Shown here in pieces: positions 50,783 through 61,981 of a stretch of 64,000 nucleotides of DNA (the first letter of the stretch is position 1; each line of letters starts with the position of its first letter). The DNA is from Streptomyces sp. NBC_01353. Lineage in GTDB: Bacteria > Actinomycetota > Actinomycetes > Streptomycetales > Streptomycetaceae. A program made the translations under genes and the position numbers. The notes under the pieces are model-generated. The model saw only the letters and a program-made list of their open reading frames with translations. It searched no databases and had not been told where the DNA came from. Location: contig NZ_CP108352.1 in NCBI RefSeq assembly GCF_036237275.1, positions 620,001-684,000 of the forward strand, in the 5' to 3' direction.

Positions 50783-50910
50783 GGCGCGGTCCGTGACGCG
50801 GGTCGGACGGCGGAGGTCATGGCGCGATTCGGACGGCGGCCGTGACGAGGGTCGGGCGGCCGTGACGAGGGTCTGACGGTGGACGTGACGCGGTCCGGGC
50901 GGCGGCCGTC
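50783..50910. repeat. degenerate tandem repeats in a gene-free stretch
   Basis: Within the 318-nt gap 50637-50954, a unit like CGTGACGAGGGTCGGACGG recurs about five times with variations (two close copies read GGCCGTGACGAGGGTC). The copies are irregularly spaced. No plausible gene or hairpin terminator is evident in the gap. Confidence 0.5.
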
Positions 50911-50954
50911 GGGCACGATCCCGGGCGCGCCCGCCCCGGCGGCGGCATCCGCGG

Positions 50955-51569
50955 TCAGGACGGCGGGGTGACGCCGGCGAAGACCACCTCGAACTCCTCG
51001 ATGCTCCGCGTGACCACGCGCGCCTGCGCGGTGGCCTCGCCCCTGATCGCCGCGACGCCAGCGCGGGAGGCCGCCAGCGCGTCGCGGTCGCTCCAGACGA
51101 CGCCCACGCTCGCCCGGCCCTTGGCACGGTCGACGAGCAGGGATCCGCCGACGAAGCCGGGCAGGGCGTCGAGTCGGGGCAGTGCCACCTCCCGGAAGAA
51201 GTTCGCCAGGAGGTCCGTGTCGGCGGGGTCGAACTCCAGCCGTGCCAGCCGGAACCACGCCCCGGGTCCGACGGACCGCGGGGGCTTGGCGACCGCCGCC
51301 TCCCAGTTGTCGACGGCCGCGGTCTGGGCGAACGGCGCGAGCTGCGCCGCCCGTCGCTCACGCAACTGCTCGTCGCTGTCCTGCCGGGACTTCTCGTCGT
51401 CCCACCACGTGGCCGTCAGGAGCTTTCCGAGTTCTCGGTCGACGAACAGCCCCATCCCCCGGAATCCCGGTAGCTCCGACACCAGGGCGCGGCCTTCGGA
51501 GGCGGTCACGTCGACCGCGGCGTCGAGCTTGGCCGGATCTCCTGTCGCATACAGCGTGCGCACGTACAC
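50955..51569 (-). CDS. tandem dimeric alpha/beta-barrel (antibiotic-monooxygenase-like) protein
   Basis: 204 aa from GTG 51569 (AAGGGACC upstream). Two similar ferredoxin-like halves: GRALVSELPGFRGMGLFVDR with LLTATWWDDEKSRQDSDEQL, and ALPRLDALPGFVGGSLLVDR with ASVGVVWSDRDALAASRAGV. This is the ABM/dimeric barrel layout as an internal duplication. Metal or heme binding is not evident. Function unknown. Confidence 0.75.
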   Translation of the reverse strand: MYVRTLYATGDPAKLDAAVDVTASEGRALVSELPGFRGMGLFVDRELGKLLTATWWDDEKSRQDSDEQLRERRAAQLAPFAQTAAVDNWEAAVAKPPRSVGPGAWFRLARLEFDPADTDLLANFFREVALPRLDALPGFVGGSLLVDRAKGRASVGVVWSDRDALAASRAGVAAIRGEATAQARVVTRSIEEFEVVFAGVTPPS

Positions 51570-51778
51570 AGCGGTCCCTTCGTCCTGCCCGGCGCGGCAC
51601 CCGGAGGGCTCGCCGACCATGGGCGAGCCCGGGTGGACCCGCCTCCCTGCTCCATGCGACGACCTGGACCACCGGGGCGCATCCGGGCCGGGGCGTCCGG
51701 GTGATCCGCGCCGCACCGGCACTCCGTGAGGCGCGCGACCTGCCGGCGTCGCGGCCCCGGCGTTGATCCGCCGGACCC

Positions 51779-53092
51779 CTACGGCGCGTGGCGTTCGCGG
51801 AGACGGGCCGCGAGGACGGCGACGTCGTCCTCGGCGTGGTGGGCGTCGAGCCGCTGGAGGACCTCCTCCACGAGCTCCTCGGGGCCGGAACCGGGGCGCA
51901 GCCGGAGGGAGGACAGCCGGGCGAGCGAGACGTCGATGTCCTCGCCGCGCCGCTCGACCAGGCCGTCGGTGAAGAGGACGAGCGTGTCGGAGGGGGCGAG
52001 GGCGCGGGTGACGGGTTCGTAGCCGCCGACGCCCGTGCCCAGCGGCGGTCCGACGGGGAGCTCGACGAGGTCGGCGGAGCCGTCGGCGGCGAAGATCACG
52101 GGTGGCAGGTGCCCGGCGCTGGCGAAGGTGGCCGCGCCGCGTGCCGGGTCGACCTGGACCAGCAGGCAGGTCGCGGGCCTCAGCCCGCCGTCGTCCGCGA
52201 CGACGGAGTCGAGCTGGCGCAGCACCCGGTGGGGTGGCAGGTCCGTGGAGGCCACGTCCCGTAGCGCCGAGCGGTACGCGTTCATGTCGACGGCCGCGTC
52301 GAGGCCGTGCCCCATCACGTCGCCGACGACGAGGAGGCTGCGGCCGAAGTGGAGCCGTACGGTCTCGAACCAGTCGCCGCCCACCAGCGTCCTGGCGCCG
52401 ACCGGCAGATAGCGCCCGGCGACCTCCAGGTTGGGGTGCGGCCGGCCCGGCTCCGCGACGAGCGCCTGCTGGAGATGGAAGGCGGTCCGCTCGGTGGCGC
52501 TGAGCCGACGGGCGTGGCCGAGATGGACGGCGGCGAGCCGTGCCGCGTCGTGGACGGTGGCCGTCTCGTGCTCGGTCGGGGCGGCGGCCCGCGCGCTGAC
52601 GGCGCTCACGGACGCGATGACCCTGCCCTGCCACTCCAGGGGTGCCGACACGACCCGTACGGCGACGCCGCCGGGAGCCACGTCCGCGTACGTACGGGGC
52701 GCCCTCTCGTCGTGCCGCGGCTCCACGCGGTCGACCAGCTTCGGGTCCCCGGCCACGGCGGCACGCGCCCAGCCGGGCCCTTCCTCGGGCCGGACGTCCA
52801 CGGCCGCCGCCTCGTACCCGTGCCGGCAGAGGAACGCGGCCAGCTCCTCACAGACACCCTGCTCGTCGGGGCGCGAGCCGATCTCTCCGATCGCGTCCGT
52901 CGCGGCTCTCAACCGGGCCAGGACCGCCGCATGTTCCTCGACCAGGGAGGCCTGTTCCCCCGCTCGTTCCGACAAGACACCTCCACCGCCGCTACGGCCC
53001 CGAGCAGCGCACACATCCATTGGACCAGCGGGGCGACATGCCCGCGCGCCGCACCGGCCGGACCAGGAGTCCATCACATTCCGTGACCCCAT
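51779..53092 (-). CDS. SpoIIE-type PP2C phosphatase with GAF domain
   Basis: 437 aa from ATG 53092 (GGAAAG upstream). The first 60 residues are Gly/Arg/Ser-rich and the start is uncertain. GAF-like domain about 70-210 (AFLCRHGYEAAAVDVRPEEG, VRVVSAPLEWQGRVIASVSA), then PP2C: AGRYLPVGARTLVGGDWFET, VVGDVMGHGLDAAVDMNAYR, LVLFTDGLVERRGEDIDVSL, HHAEDDVAVLAARL. Likely regulates an anti-sigma antagonist. Second phosphatase of this type in the window. Confidence 0.88.
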   Translation of the reverse strand: MGSRNVMDSWSGRCGARACRPAGPMDVCAARGRSGGGGVLSERAGEQASLVEEHAAVLARLRAATDAIGEIGSRPDEQGVCEELAAFLCRHGYEAAAVDVRPEEGPGWARAAVAGDPKLVDRVEPRHDERAPRTYADVAPGGVAVRVVSAPLEWQGRVIASVSAVSARAAAPTEHETATVHDAARLAAVHLGHARRLSATERTAFHLQQALVAEPGRPHPNLEVAGRYLPVGARTLVGGDWFETVRLHFGRSLLVVGDVMGHGLDAAVDMNAYRSALRDVASTDLPPHRVLRQLDSVVADDGGLRPATCLLVQVDPARGAATFASAGHLPPVIFAADGSADLVELPVGPPLGTGVGGYEPVTRALAPSDTLVLFTDGLVERRGEDIDVSLARLSSLRLRPGSGPEELVEEVLQRLDAHHAEDDVAVLAARLRERHAP

Positions 53093-53194
53093 AGCCAGAT
53101 CTTTCCGCGGCCACGCTACGCCGCGCCGGCGATCTCGTCCGACCATCACAACATTCCCCCCAGCACTCACCGCCGTCGCCGCATGCGTCGCCAT

Positions 53195-53239
53195 ACCCGT
53201 AACACCCGTAACCCCCGTATCACCCGTAACCCCGGTGAC
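53195..53239. repeat. five tandem 9-bp repeats, ACCCGTAAC-like
   Basis: Units begin at 53195, 53204, 53213, 53222 and 53231; three are exact ACCCGTAAC and two are variants. They lie between the phosphatase gene and the MoxR gene, which are divergent, about 110-155 nt before the MoxR start. The rest of this 257-nt gap shows nothing else I can name. Confidence 0.75.
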
Positions 53240-53349
53240 CTTGGCCGCACTTGCGGTCCGGACGGTTGTGGAGTGCGGCGGAAGCTGATCGAGTGGATTC
53301 CTGGCTACCGGCCAGTAGAAGACGTCCGCGGCTCCGGGGAGAACCACCG

Positions 53350-54219
53350 ATGACGACCGGGTACTTCACCTCCGTCGACGATGTCGCCGAGCGGCTCGCC
53401 GCCACCGGCTATCTGGCCTCGCCCGCCGTCGCCACCACCGTCTTCCTCGCCGACCGGCTCGGCAAGCCGCTCCTCGTCGAGGGCCCGGCCGGGGTCGGCA
53501 AGACCGAGCTGGCCAAGGCGGTGGCCCAGATCACGGACGCCCGCCTCGTCCGGCTCCAGTGCTACGAAGGCGTCGACGAGTCCCGCGCCCTCTACGAGTG
53601 GAACCATGCGAAGCAGCTGCTGCGCATCACGGCGGGCCGCGACGAGTCCTGGGACGAGACGCGTACGGACATCTTCAGCGAGGAGTTCCTGCTCCCCCGC
53701 CCCCTCCTCACCGCCATCCGCTCCGCCGATCCGACGGTGCTCCTCATCGACGAGACCGACAAGGCCGACATCGAGGTCGAGGGGCTGCTCCTCGAGGTGC
53801 TCAGCGACTTCCAGATCACCGTCCCCGAGCTCGGCACGATCACCGCGACCCGGCGCCCCTTCGTCGTCCTCACCTCCAACGCGGGCCGCGAGCTCTCCGA
53901 GGCGCTGCGCCGCCGCTGTCTCTTCCTCCACATCGGCTTTCCCGAGGAGGAGCTGGAACGCCGGATCGTCACGACGAAGGTGCCGGGGCTCGACCAGGCG
54001 CTCGCCGCCTCCGTGGTGCGGGTCGTCGGCGCGCTGCGCGCGATGGACCTGAGGAAGGCGCCGTCGGTCGCCGAGACGATCGACTGGGCCCGCACCCTGC
54101 TCGCCCTGGGCGCCGACACGCTCGACGAGACGGTGGTCCGCGACAGCCTGGGCGTGATCCTCAAGCATCAGGACGACATCCAGAAAGCGGCGGCCAAGCT
54201 CGACCTGGACGCGGTGTGA
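53350..54219 (+). CDS. MoxR-family AAA+ ATPase
   Basis: 289 aa from ATG 53350. Walker A LLVEGPAGVGKTELAKAVAQ, sensor region RLQCYEGVDESRALYEWNHA, Walker B PTVLLIDETDKADIEVEG, then FVVLTSNAGRELSEALRRR (sensor 1 and arginine finger). MoxR chaperones act with a VWA protein to activate or insert metal/cofactor into a partner enzyme, often CO-dehydrogenase-like. The VWA gene follows with a 4-nt GTGA overlap. No client enzyme is adjacent. Confidence 0.93.
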   Translation: MTTGYFTSVDDVAERLAATGYLASPAVATTVFLADRLGKPLLVEGPAGVGKTELAKAVAQITDARLVRLQCYEGVDESRALYEWNHAKQLLRITAGRDESWDETRTDIFSEEFLLPRPLLTAIRSADPTVLLIDETDKADIEVEGLLLEVLSDFQITVPELGTITATRRPFVVLTSNAGRELSEALRRRCLFLHIGFPEEELERRIVTTKVPGLDQALAASVVRVVGALRAMDLRKAPSVAETIDWARTLLALGADTLDETVVRDSLGVILKHQDDIQKAAAKLDLDAV

Positions 54220-55589
54220 GCACCCCGCCGACGGGCGTGCCGGACCGGCTCACCGGTCTGGTGCACGCTCTGCGGGCCCACGGCCTCTCCATCGGTACGG
54301 GCGAGAGCGTGGACGCGGGCCGTGCCCTGGAGGTGATCGGCTTCACCGACCGGGAGCGGATGCGCGAGGCGCTCGCCGCCACCCTGCTCCACAAGGAGAC
54401 GCACCGCGCTCTCTTCGACCGCGTCTTCGACCTGTACTTCCCACTGACCGGCGGCCCGGACGAGAGGGCCGCCGCCGAGGCGTTCGACACGGCCGCGCTA
54501 CGGGAACGCCTGGCAGCCGCGCTGGCCGCCGACGACCGGCCGGCCCTGACGCGGCTCGCGGGCGAGGCGGTGGGCGGCCTCGGCGGATTCGGTTCCGCAC
54601 CGGGCTCCGACGGCTGGTCCTCGTACCAGACCCTCGCCCGGCTCCGTCCCGAGACGCTGCTCGCGCGCGTGCGGGCCATGCTCCGGGAAGCCGCGGCGGA
54701 CGGCCCCGACTTCACCGACCGGCTGACGGACGACGAGATCCGGCGGCGCATCGAGGCCTTCCGTGAACGGGTGCGGACCGAGGCCCGACGGCGGGTCGCC
54801 GAGCGCCAGGGCCGGGACCGGGTCGCGCGGCGTGCCGTGGCCGGCCCGGCGGACCGTGTCGACTTCCTGCTCGCGGGCCGCGCCCAGCTGGACGAACTGC
54901 GCACGACGGTACGGCCCCTGGCGCGGAAGCTGGCCACCCGTCTCGCGGCCCGGCGACGGCGCGCCGCGCGGGGGCAGATCGATCTGCGGCGTACGCTGCG
55001 CGGCTCGCTGTCGACCGGGGGCGTTCCGATGCGGCCGGTGCTGCGACGCCGCCGTCCCGGGCGGCCGGAGCTCGTCCTGCTCTGTGACGTGTCGGGATCC
55101 GTCGCCGGGTTCGCGAACTTCACGATGTTGCTGGTCCAGGCCCTGCACGACCAGTTCAGCAGGGTCCGGGTGTTCGCGTTCGTCAACCGGGTCGACGAGG
55201 TGACCGATCTGATCGCGCGGGGCGCGGCGGATCCGGCAGGTCTCGGCGCCCGCATCCTCGACGAGGCCGAACTGACGGGCTGGCACGGTCAGAGCGACTA
55301 CGGGACGGCGCTGGGCGAGTTCACCGAGCGGTACGCCGAGACCATCGGCCCGCGCACCGCGGTGTTCGTCCTCGGAGACGCCCGGACGAACATGAGCGAC
55401 CCGAACGTTCCGGCGCTGAAGCTGATCGCGGACCGGGCCCGCCGGATCCACTGGCTCAACCCCGAGCAGCCCTCGCTCTGGTCGACGGGCGACTCGGTCG
55501 CGCTCACCTACGCCGAACTGGTGGAGATGCACCCGTGCCGCAACGCGCGGCAGCTGGGCGAACTGATCGGGCGGCTGCTGCCGATCTGA
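54216..55589 (+). CDS. VWA domain-containing CoxE-like protein
   Basis: 457 aa from GTG 54216, overlapping the MoxR stop. Helical N-terminal part with Arg-rich stretches, then a VWA domain at about 285-457: MIDAS DVSGSVAGFANFTMLLVQAL, GWHGQSDYGTALGEF (Thr of MIDAS) and VFVLGDARTNMSDPNVPALK (Asp). Partner of the MoxR ATPase. Confidence 0.92.
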   Translation: MSTPPTGVPDRLTGLVHALRAHGLSIGTGESVDAGRALEVIGFTDRERMREALAATLLHKETHRALFDRVFDLYFPLTGGPDERAAAEAFDTAALRERLAAALAADDRPALTRLAGEAVGGLGGFGSAPGSDGWSSYQTLARLRPETLLARVRAMLREAAADGPDFTDRLTDDEIRRRIEAFRERVRTEARRRVAERQGRDRVARRAVAGPADRVDFLLAGRAQLDELRTTVRPLARKLATRLAARRRRAARGQIDLRRTLRGSLSTGGVPMRPVLRRRRPGRPELVLLCDVSGSVAGFANFTMLLVQALHDQFSRVRVFAFVNRVDEVTDLIARGAADPAGLGARILDEAELTGWHGQSDYGTALGEFTERYAETIGPRTAVFVLGDARTNMSDPNVPALKLIADRARRIHWLNPEQPSLWSTGDSVALTYAELVEMHPCRNARQLGELIGRLLPI

Positions 55590-55613
55590 CGGCCGTCGTG
55601 GCACCATCGCGGC

Positions 55614-55823
55614 ATGACGAAGCCGAACGAGTCACCGCGCACGGACCTTCCGCGCGGCATCGGAGCACCCGCCACGCGAGCGTTCACGGCTGCCGGTCAC
55701 ACCACGCTCGAACAGTTCGCCGGAGTGCCCAGGGCGGAACTCCTGGCACTGCACGGCGTGGGTCCCAAGGCGCTGCGTGTGATCCAGGAGAGCCTGGAGG
55801 AGCGCGGACTGTCGCTCGGCTGA
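55614..55823 (+). CDS. small helix-hairpin-helix protein
   Basis: 69 aa. LPRGIGAPATRAFTAAGHTT then GVPRAELLALHGVGPKALRV is a helix-hairpin-helix pair as at the RNA polymerase alpha C-terminus or DNA-binding HhH proteins. Convergent with dnaK, with a 3-nt gap. Confidence 0.8.
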   Translation: MTKPNESPRTDLPRGIGAPATRAFTAAGHTTLEQFAGVPRAELLALHGVGPKALRVIQESLEERGLSLG

Positions 55824-55826
55824 TCC

Positions 55827-57701
<1,875 letters not shown>

Positions 57702-57793
57702 GACCCTCTCCTCCACCCGGCCCCGTCTGGCAGCTACCCACAAGCGGCCCGATCATGGAAGGAGATGTGTCGAGACGGGCGGCGGGAGGCGTG

Positions 57794-58162
57794 ATGGCTC
57801 GGGTGACGGTCGAAGGCACCGACATCGTCGTCCGGCTGTCCCTGCGCGAGAAGCTGGCCGCACGCCGCAGGCAGGTCCGGGTCCCGCTGACCGCGCTGCG
57901 CGAGGTGCGTGTCGAGCCGGACTGGTGGCGGGCTCTTCGGGGGCTGCGCGGCCGGGGGATCTGGATCCCCGACCGCTTGTGCGTGGGAACCCGTGTCCTG
58001 CCCGACGGGAAGGACTTCGCCGTGGTGGTGCCGGGCAGGCCGGTGGTCTGCGTCGAGCTGCGCCGCGGTGCCCCGTACGGCCGCCTGGCCGTCTCCGACC
58101 CCGATCCGGAGCGAGCCGTAGAAGAGCTCCGGCCGTACGTCCCCACGGACTGGCTGAGCTGA
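57794..58162 (+). CDS. hypothetical protein, PH-like fold possible
   Basis: 122 aa from ATG 57794 (GGGAGG 4 nt upstream); ATG 57755 in frame is an alternative. Beta-rich: VTVEGTDIVVRLSLREKLAA, VRVPLTALREVRVEPDWWRA, VVVPGRPVVCVELRRGAPYG, resembling actinobacterial proteins with a bacterial PH-type domain. Soluble. Divergent from dnaK. Function unknown. Confidence 0.7.
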   Translation: MARVTVEGTDIVVRLSLREKLAARRRQVRVPLTALREVRVEPDWWRALRGLRGRGIWIPDRLCVGTRVLPDGKDFAVVVPGRPVVCVELRRGAPYGRLAVSDPDPERAVEELRPYVPTDWLS

Positions 58163-58359
58163 CGACGGACCGGCCGCCTGACGACGGAGCGGCCCGGAGC
58201 CGGGCACGGGCCTCCCGGTTTGCCGTGGGGGCCGAGGGGCACCCGTGAGGTGCGGTGCGACGGCAGGGAGAGTTCGCGTCGCCACCACGCTCCGCATCCG
58301 GACGGGCACGTCGGGCCCGTGGCCGCGCGCCCGTCGCACCCACGCGTCTGGGGGACGTC

Positions 58360-59508
58360 ATGGAACTCGCTTTCCTCAAACCGCTCTTCGCTCGCCCGGG
58401 CCCCTGGGCCTCGGTCTACATCGAGACCACGCGCGCCACGGAGGACGCGGCGAAGATCCAGCAGCTGCGTGACCGCTCCATCGCGGGTCAGCTCATCGAC
58501 GCGGGCGCCGACGGCTACACGACGAGGGCGGTGATGGAGCGGCTGGCGCACGAGCCCGTCGCCGGGACACCACCCGGCCGGGCGCTCTTCGCCGCCGGCG
58601 CGGAGGTCGTCCTCGACGTGCCGCTCGTCCTTGCCCCGCCCGCCGGCGAGGCCACCTGGTCCCTGCTGCCCCATGTGTCGCCGCTGGCCGCCCTGCGCGG
58701 CGACGCGCCGGCCTGCCTGGTGGCGTACGTCGACCGCATGGGCGCCGATCTGGAGCTGCGTGAAGGCCACGACCGTACGACCGTGAGCGAGGCCCGGGGG
58801 AAGGAGTGGCAGGGCCGTGGACACCGCGGCGTCCCCACCGACCGGTACGAATGGCACTACCGCAACAAGGTCGAGAACAGCTGGAACGAGACCGCCGACA
58901 TCATCGTGGCCGAGATCGTCCGGCAATGGCCGATGAGCGGCGCCGAGCTGCTGGTTCTGGCCGGTGACGCCCGGGAGCGCAGGGCCGTGCACAACCGGCT
59001 TCCGGAACGGGTGCGGGACGCCACCGTCGAGGCGGAGAGCGGCGGCCGGTCCCCCGGCTCCGCCATGGCGGCGCTCGACCACGAGATCGAGCGGGCATGC
59101 GAAACGTATGCCCGGGACCGGCTCCACCGGACGCTCGAACGCTTCCACCGGGGCCGGGGCAAGCCCGGCGAGCATCGCGAAGCCTCGGTGGACACCGGCC
59201 CCGGGGAGGCGGCGGAGGGGATCCCGGCGGTCGTGGATGCCGCACGCAACCACCAGGTGGCCACCCTGCTGCTCACCCCGGAGGCCGCCGACGCGGGCCG
59301 CCAGGTCTGGATCGGCCCGGGCGTCGACGAGGTGGCCGTGCAGCGCGGCGAGGCCCGTGCGATGGGGGTTCCCCGGCCTGAGCAGGCGCGGGCGGACGAC
59401 GCGCTGCTGCGAGCGGCCGCGGCTGCCGACTGCGACGTGCTCGTGGTCCCCGAGGGGATGCGCGGCCCGGCGGGCGGGCTGGGTGCGGTACTCCGCTGGA
59501 GTATGTGA
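58360..59508 (+). CDS. baeRF-family (Rv2629-like) eRF1-related protein
   Basis: 382 aa from ATG 58360 (GGGGGAC upstream). N-terminal PWASVYIETTRATEDAAKIQ, then YEWHYRNKVENSWNETADII and a release-factor-like central domain (LLVLAGDARERRAVHNRLPE), ending with a ribosomal L7Ae-like domain (GPGVDEVAVQRGEARAMGVP, ADCDVLVVPEGMRGPAGGLG). Bacterial archaeo-eukaryotic release-factor-like proteins are thought to act on stalled ribosomes or in dormancy; Rv2629 of M. tuberculosis is the known relative. Confidence 0.85.
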   Translation: MELAFLKPLFARPGPWASVYIETTRATEDAAKIQQLRDRSIAGQLIDAGADGYTTRAVMERLAHEPVAGTPPGRALFAAGAEVVLDVPLVLAPPAGEATWSLLPHVSPLAALRGDAPACLVAYVDRMGADLELREGHDRTTVSEARGKEWQGRGHRGVPTDRYEWHYRNKVENSWNETADIIVAEIVRQWPMSGAELLVLAGDARERRAVHNRLPERVRDATVEAESGGRSPGSAMAALDHEIERACETYARDRLHRTLERFHRGRGKPGEHREASVDTGPGEAAEGIPAVVDAARNHQVATLLLTPEAADAGRQVWIGPGVDEVAVQRGEARAMGVPRPEQARADDALLRAAAAADCDVLVVPEGMRGPAGGLGAVLRWSM

Positions 59509-59627
59509 CCCGGCGTCGTCGGGCCGGAGCGCGATGCCTCGGCACGGCGCAGGTGCTTCGGCGCAGGTGCTTCAGTACCGCTGTATCAGTGCCGGTGCAT
59601 CACCGCCACTGCTTCACTGCCGGGGCT

Positions 59628-59831
59628 TCAGCCCGCGGTGACATTCTCCGCCTGGGGTCCCTTCGGGCCCTGGACGACGTCGAACTCGACCTTCTGTCCC
59701 TCCTGGAGTTCGCGGTATCCGGTGCTGGCGATGGCCGAGTAGTGGACGAAGACGTCCGGGCCACCACCGTCCTGGGCTATGAAGCCGAAGCCCTTCTCCG
59801 CGTTGAACCACTTCACTGTTCCGGTTGCCAT
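59628..59831 (-). CDS. cold-shock domain protein
   Basis: 67 aa. [20 protein letters not shown] with RNP1 KGFGFI and RNP2 VFVHYSAI, ending PQAENVTAG, the standard CspA-type RNA/ssDNA chaperone. AAGGAG precedes the ATG. Downstream (59509-59627) the DNA has a 14-bp direct repeat (GGCGCAGGTGCTTC) and other short repeats of GCTTCA, but no clear hairpin. Confidence 0.95.
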   Translation of the reverse strand: MATGTVKWFNAEKGFGFIAQDGGGPDVFVHYSAIASTGYRELQEGQKVEFDVVQGPKGPQAENVTAG

Positions 59832-59909
59832 GGTGATCTCCTTGGCGAATGCGGACACCTCCATCGTCTCTCGGCACGGCCGGGAAGTCCCGGCGGGTAG
59901 CGTGGGCGC

Positions 59910-60494
59910 ATGGAACTCATCGGAGAGATCACGGCCGACCGGCCCCTGCTCGTCCTGGCAGTCAAGGAGGAGGCGCAGTTCCTCGACACGGATCTGCCGA
60001 TCCTGCTGACCGGTATGGGCAAGGTGAACGCGGCGACCTCGCTGGCGATTGTCCTTGGCCGGGGCAGGCGTCCCTCCGCTGTCATCAATCTGGGGACCGC
60101 GGGGGCGCTGCGTCCGGGGTGGACGGGCACGCACGTCGTCGGCACGGTGATCCAGCACGATCTCGACGGCGAGCTGCTCGCGACGCTGACGGGCGAGACC
60201 TACGGGGAGCCGCTGGCCCTGAGGGACGGCGGTGACGTGACCCTGGCCACCGGCGACGCCTTCATCTCCGACGAGGCCGCCCGGGCCAGGCTGGCCGCGC
60301 GGGCGCCGCTGGTCGACATGGAGGGCTACGCCCTGGCGGTCGCCGCGGGTCTGGCCGGGGTTCCGATCCGGATCGTCAAGCACGTGAGCGACGAGGCGGG
60401 CGACGGCGCGGCCAGGACCTGGAGGGAGTCGGTCGCGGACTGTGCACGGGCGCTCGCGGAGTGGGCCGAGGCCCACACCCCGTACCGCTCCTGA
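59910..60494 (+). CDS. nucleosidase (MTA/SAH nucleosidase-like)
   Basis: 194 aa. Nucleoside phosphorylase fold: [55 protein letters not shown] (the conserved ME pair) and [16 protein letters not shown] with the catalytic aspartate. Slightly shorter than typical MTA/SAH nucleosidases (about 230 aa). Cleaves a purine nucleoside; exact substrate not certain. Confidence 0.88.
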   Translation: MELIGEITADRPLLVLAVKEEAQFLDTDLPILLTGMGKVNAATSLAIVLGRGRRPSAVINLGTAGALRPGWTGTHVVGTVIQHDLDGELLATLTGETYGEPLALRDGGDVTLATGDAFISDEAARARLAARAPLVDMEGYALAVAAGLAGVPIRIVKHVSDEAGDGAARTWRESVADCARALAEWAEAHTPYRS

Positions 60495-60503
60495 TGTTCC
60501 CGG

Positions 60504-61484
60504 TCAGCCGACCGCCGGGCCGAAGCGTCGGCGGTACGCGGACGGGGAGAGCCCCGTCTCGCGGTTCATCAGGGCCCGCAGATTGGCTGCCGTACCCAGG
60601 CCGCTGCTGTGGGCGACGACGTCGAAGCGGGACTCGCCGCGCTCGATGAGGCGGCAGGCCAGCGCCACCCGCTCGCCCGTGAGCCAGGCCAGCGGGGTCG
60701 TACCGAGCTGGGCCCGGAACCGGCGGTGCAGCGTCGCCGGGCTGACGGCCGCGCGGGCGGCGAGGCCGGCGACGGTCAGCGGGGAGCCGAGGCGTTCCTG
60801 GGCCCAGGCGAGCAGCGGAGCGAGGGACTCGCCGGGCATGTCGGGGACCGGGCGCTCCACGAACTGCCGCTGTCCGCCGTCACGGTGGGCCGCGAAGACG
60901 AGTCGGCGACTGACCGAGTTGGCGACCTCCGCGCCGTGGTCGCGGCGGACCACGTGGAGTCCGAGGTCGAGGGCGGCGGCACTGCCGGCGGCGGTGAGGA
61001 TGTCGCCGTCGTCGACGAACAGGACGTCCGGTTCGAGGCGTACGGAGGGGAATCGGGCGCGGAAGGAGTCCGCCCACTGCCAGTGGGCGGTGGCGCGCCT
61101 GCCGTCGAGGACTCCGGCCTCGGCGAGGGTGAAGGCACCGCTGCAGAAGCCGACGAGGCGTGCGCCGCGCGCGTGGGCGCGCCGGATCGCGTCGAGCACG
61201 GCGGGCCGGCGGGGTACCCCGACGTCGGGGCGGTTGGGGACGATCAGGGTGTCGGCGGTGTCGGCCGCCTCGAGCCCGGCGACGCCCGTGAGGGTGAAGA
61301 AGCCGTCCCGCATGAGGGTGCGGGGCTCGGGCGAGCAGAGCCGGAAGTCGTAGAGGTCGCGGCCGAGTTCGGGGCGGCGCAGGCCGAAGACCTCGGTGGC
61401 GCAGCCCAGCTCGAAGGGGTTGGAGTTGGCGTCGACGATCACGACGACGCGGTGCGGCGACTCGTGCGAGGATCCTTGCGGCAT
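60504..61484 (-). CDS. GlxA-family AraC-type transcriptional regulator
   Basis: 326 aa. N-terminal DJ-1/PfpI-like sensor (VVVIVDANSNPFELGCATEV, LVGFCSGAFTLAEAGVLDGR with the elbow cysteine) and a C-terminal AraC pair of helix-turn-helices (LTVAGLAARAAVSPATLHRR, DVVAHSSGLGTAANLRALMN). Divergent from the cupin gene 52 nt away. Effector unknown. Confidence 0.93.
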   Translation of the reverse strand: MPQGSSHESPHRVVVIVDANSNPFELGCATEVFGLRRPELGRDLYDFRLCSPEPRTLMRDGFFTLTGVAGLEAADTADTLIVPNRPDVGVPRRPAVLDAIRRAHARGARLVGFCSGAFTLAEAGVLDGRRATAHWQWADSFRARFPSVRLEPDVLFVDDGDILTAAGSAAALDLGLHVVRRDHGAEVANSVSRRLVFAAHRDGGQRQFVERPVPDMPGESLAPLLAWAQERLGSPLTVAGLAARAAVSPATLHRRFRAQLGTTPLAWLTGERVALACRLIERGESRFDVVAHSSGLGTAANLRALMNRETGLSPSAYRRRFGPAVG

Positions 61485-61536
61485 ATGCTCTTTCTAGCAC
61501 TCCCGCCGGGCGACGGTCAGGGCGCAGGATGGCCGT

Positions 61537-61950
61537 ATGAGCCAGAAGACTTCTGTGAACAGTGATCCCATCGCCCTCTCGGCGGCGCTCGCCTCGTTCG
61601 ACGACCTGTGGAGTCCGCGCATCGTGACGCAGGTGAACGACTACGACGTGCGCGTCGCGAAGGTGGCGGGCGAGCATGTGTGGCACACGCACGACGACAC
61701 CGACGAGTTCTTCCTCGTGATCGAGGGCGAGCTGCACATCTCGCTGCGCGAGGAGGGGGTGGAGCGCACGGTGACGCTGCCGCGCGGCTCGGTCTTCACC
61801 GTCCCCCGAGGCGTCGAGCACCGCCCGTACGCCCCGTCCGGCGCGTCGATCCTGCTCTTCGAACCGACGGGCACGCTGTCGGTCGGCGACCGCCACGACG
61901 AGATCCCGGACCACATCGACGCGACGACGGGCCACGCGCTCGGCGGCTGA
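61537..61950 (+). CDS. cupin-domain protein
   Basis: 137 aa. One cupin barrel with metal-binding motifs: GEHVWHTHDDTDEFFLVIEG (His, His, Glu) and PRGSVFTVPRGVEHRPYAPS (His). Divergent from the GlxA-type regulator. Function unknown; single-domain cupins of this kind are often dioxygenases or sugar isomerases. Confidence 0.9.
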   Translation: MSQKTSVNSDPIALSAALASFDDLWSPRIVTQVNDYDVRVAKVAGEHVWHTHDDTDEFFLVIEGELHISLREEGVERTVTLPRGSVFTVPRGVEHRPYAPSGASILLFEPTGTLSVGDRHDEIPDHIDATTGHALGG

Positions 61951-61981
61951 GCCGGGCATCGCGAACCCCGGCCGGACGGGT

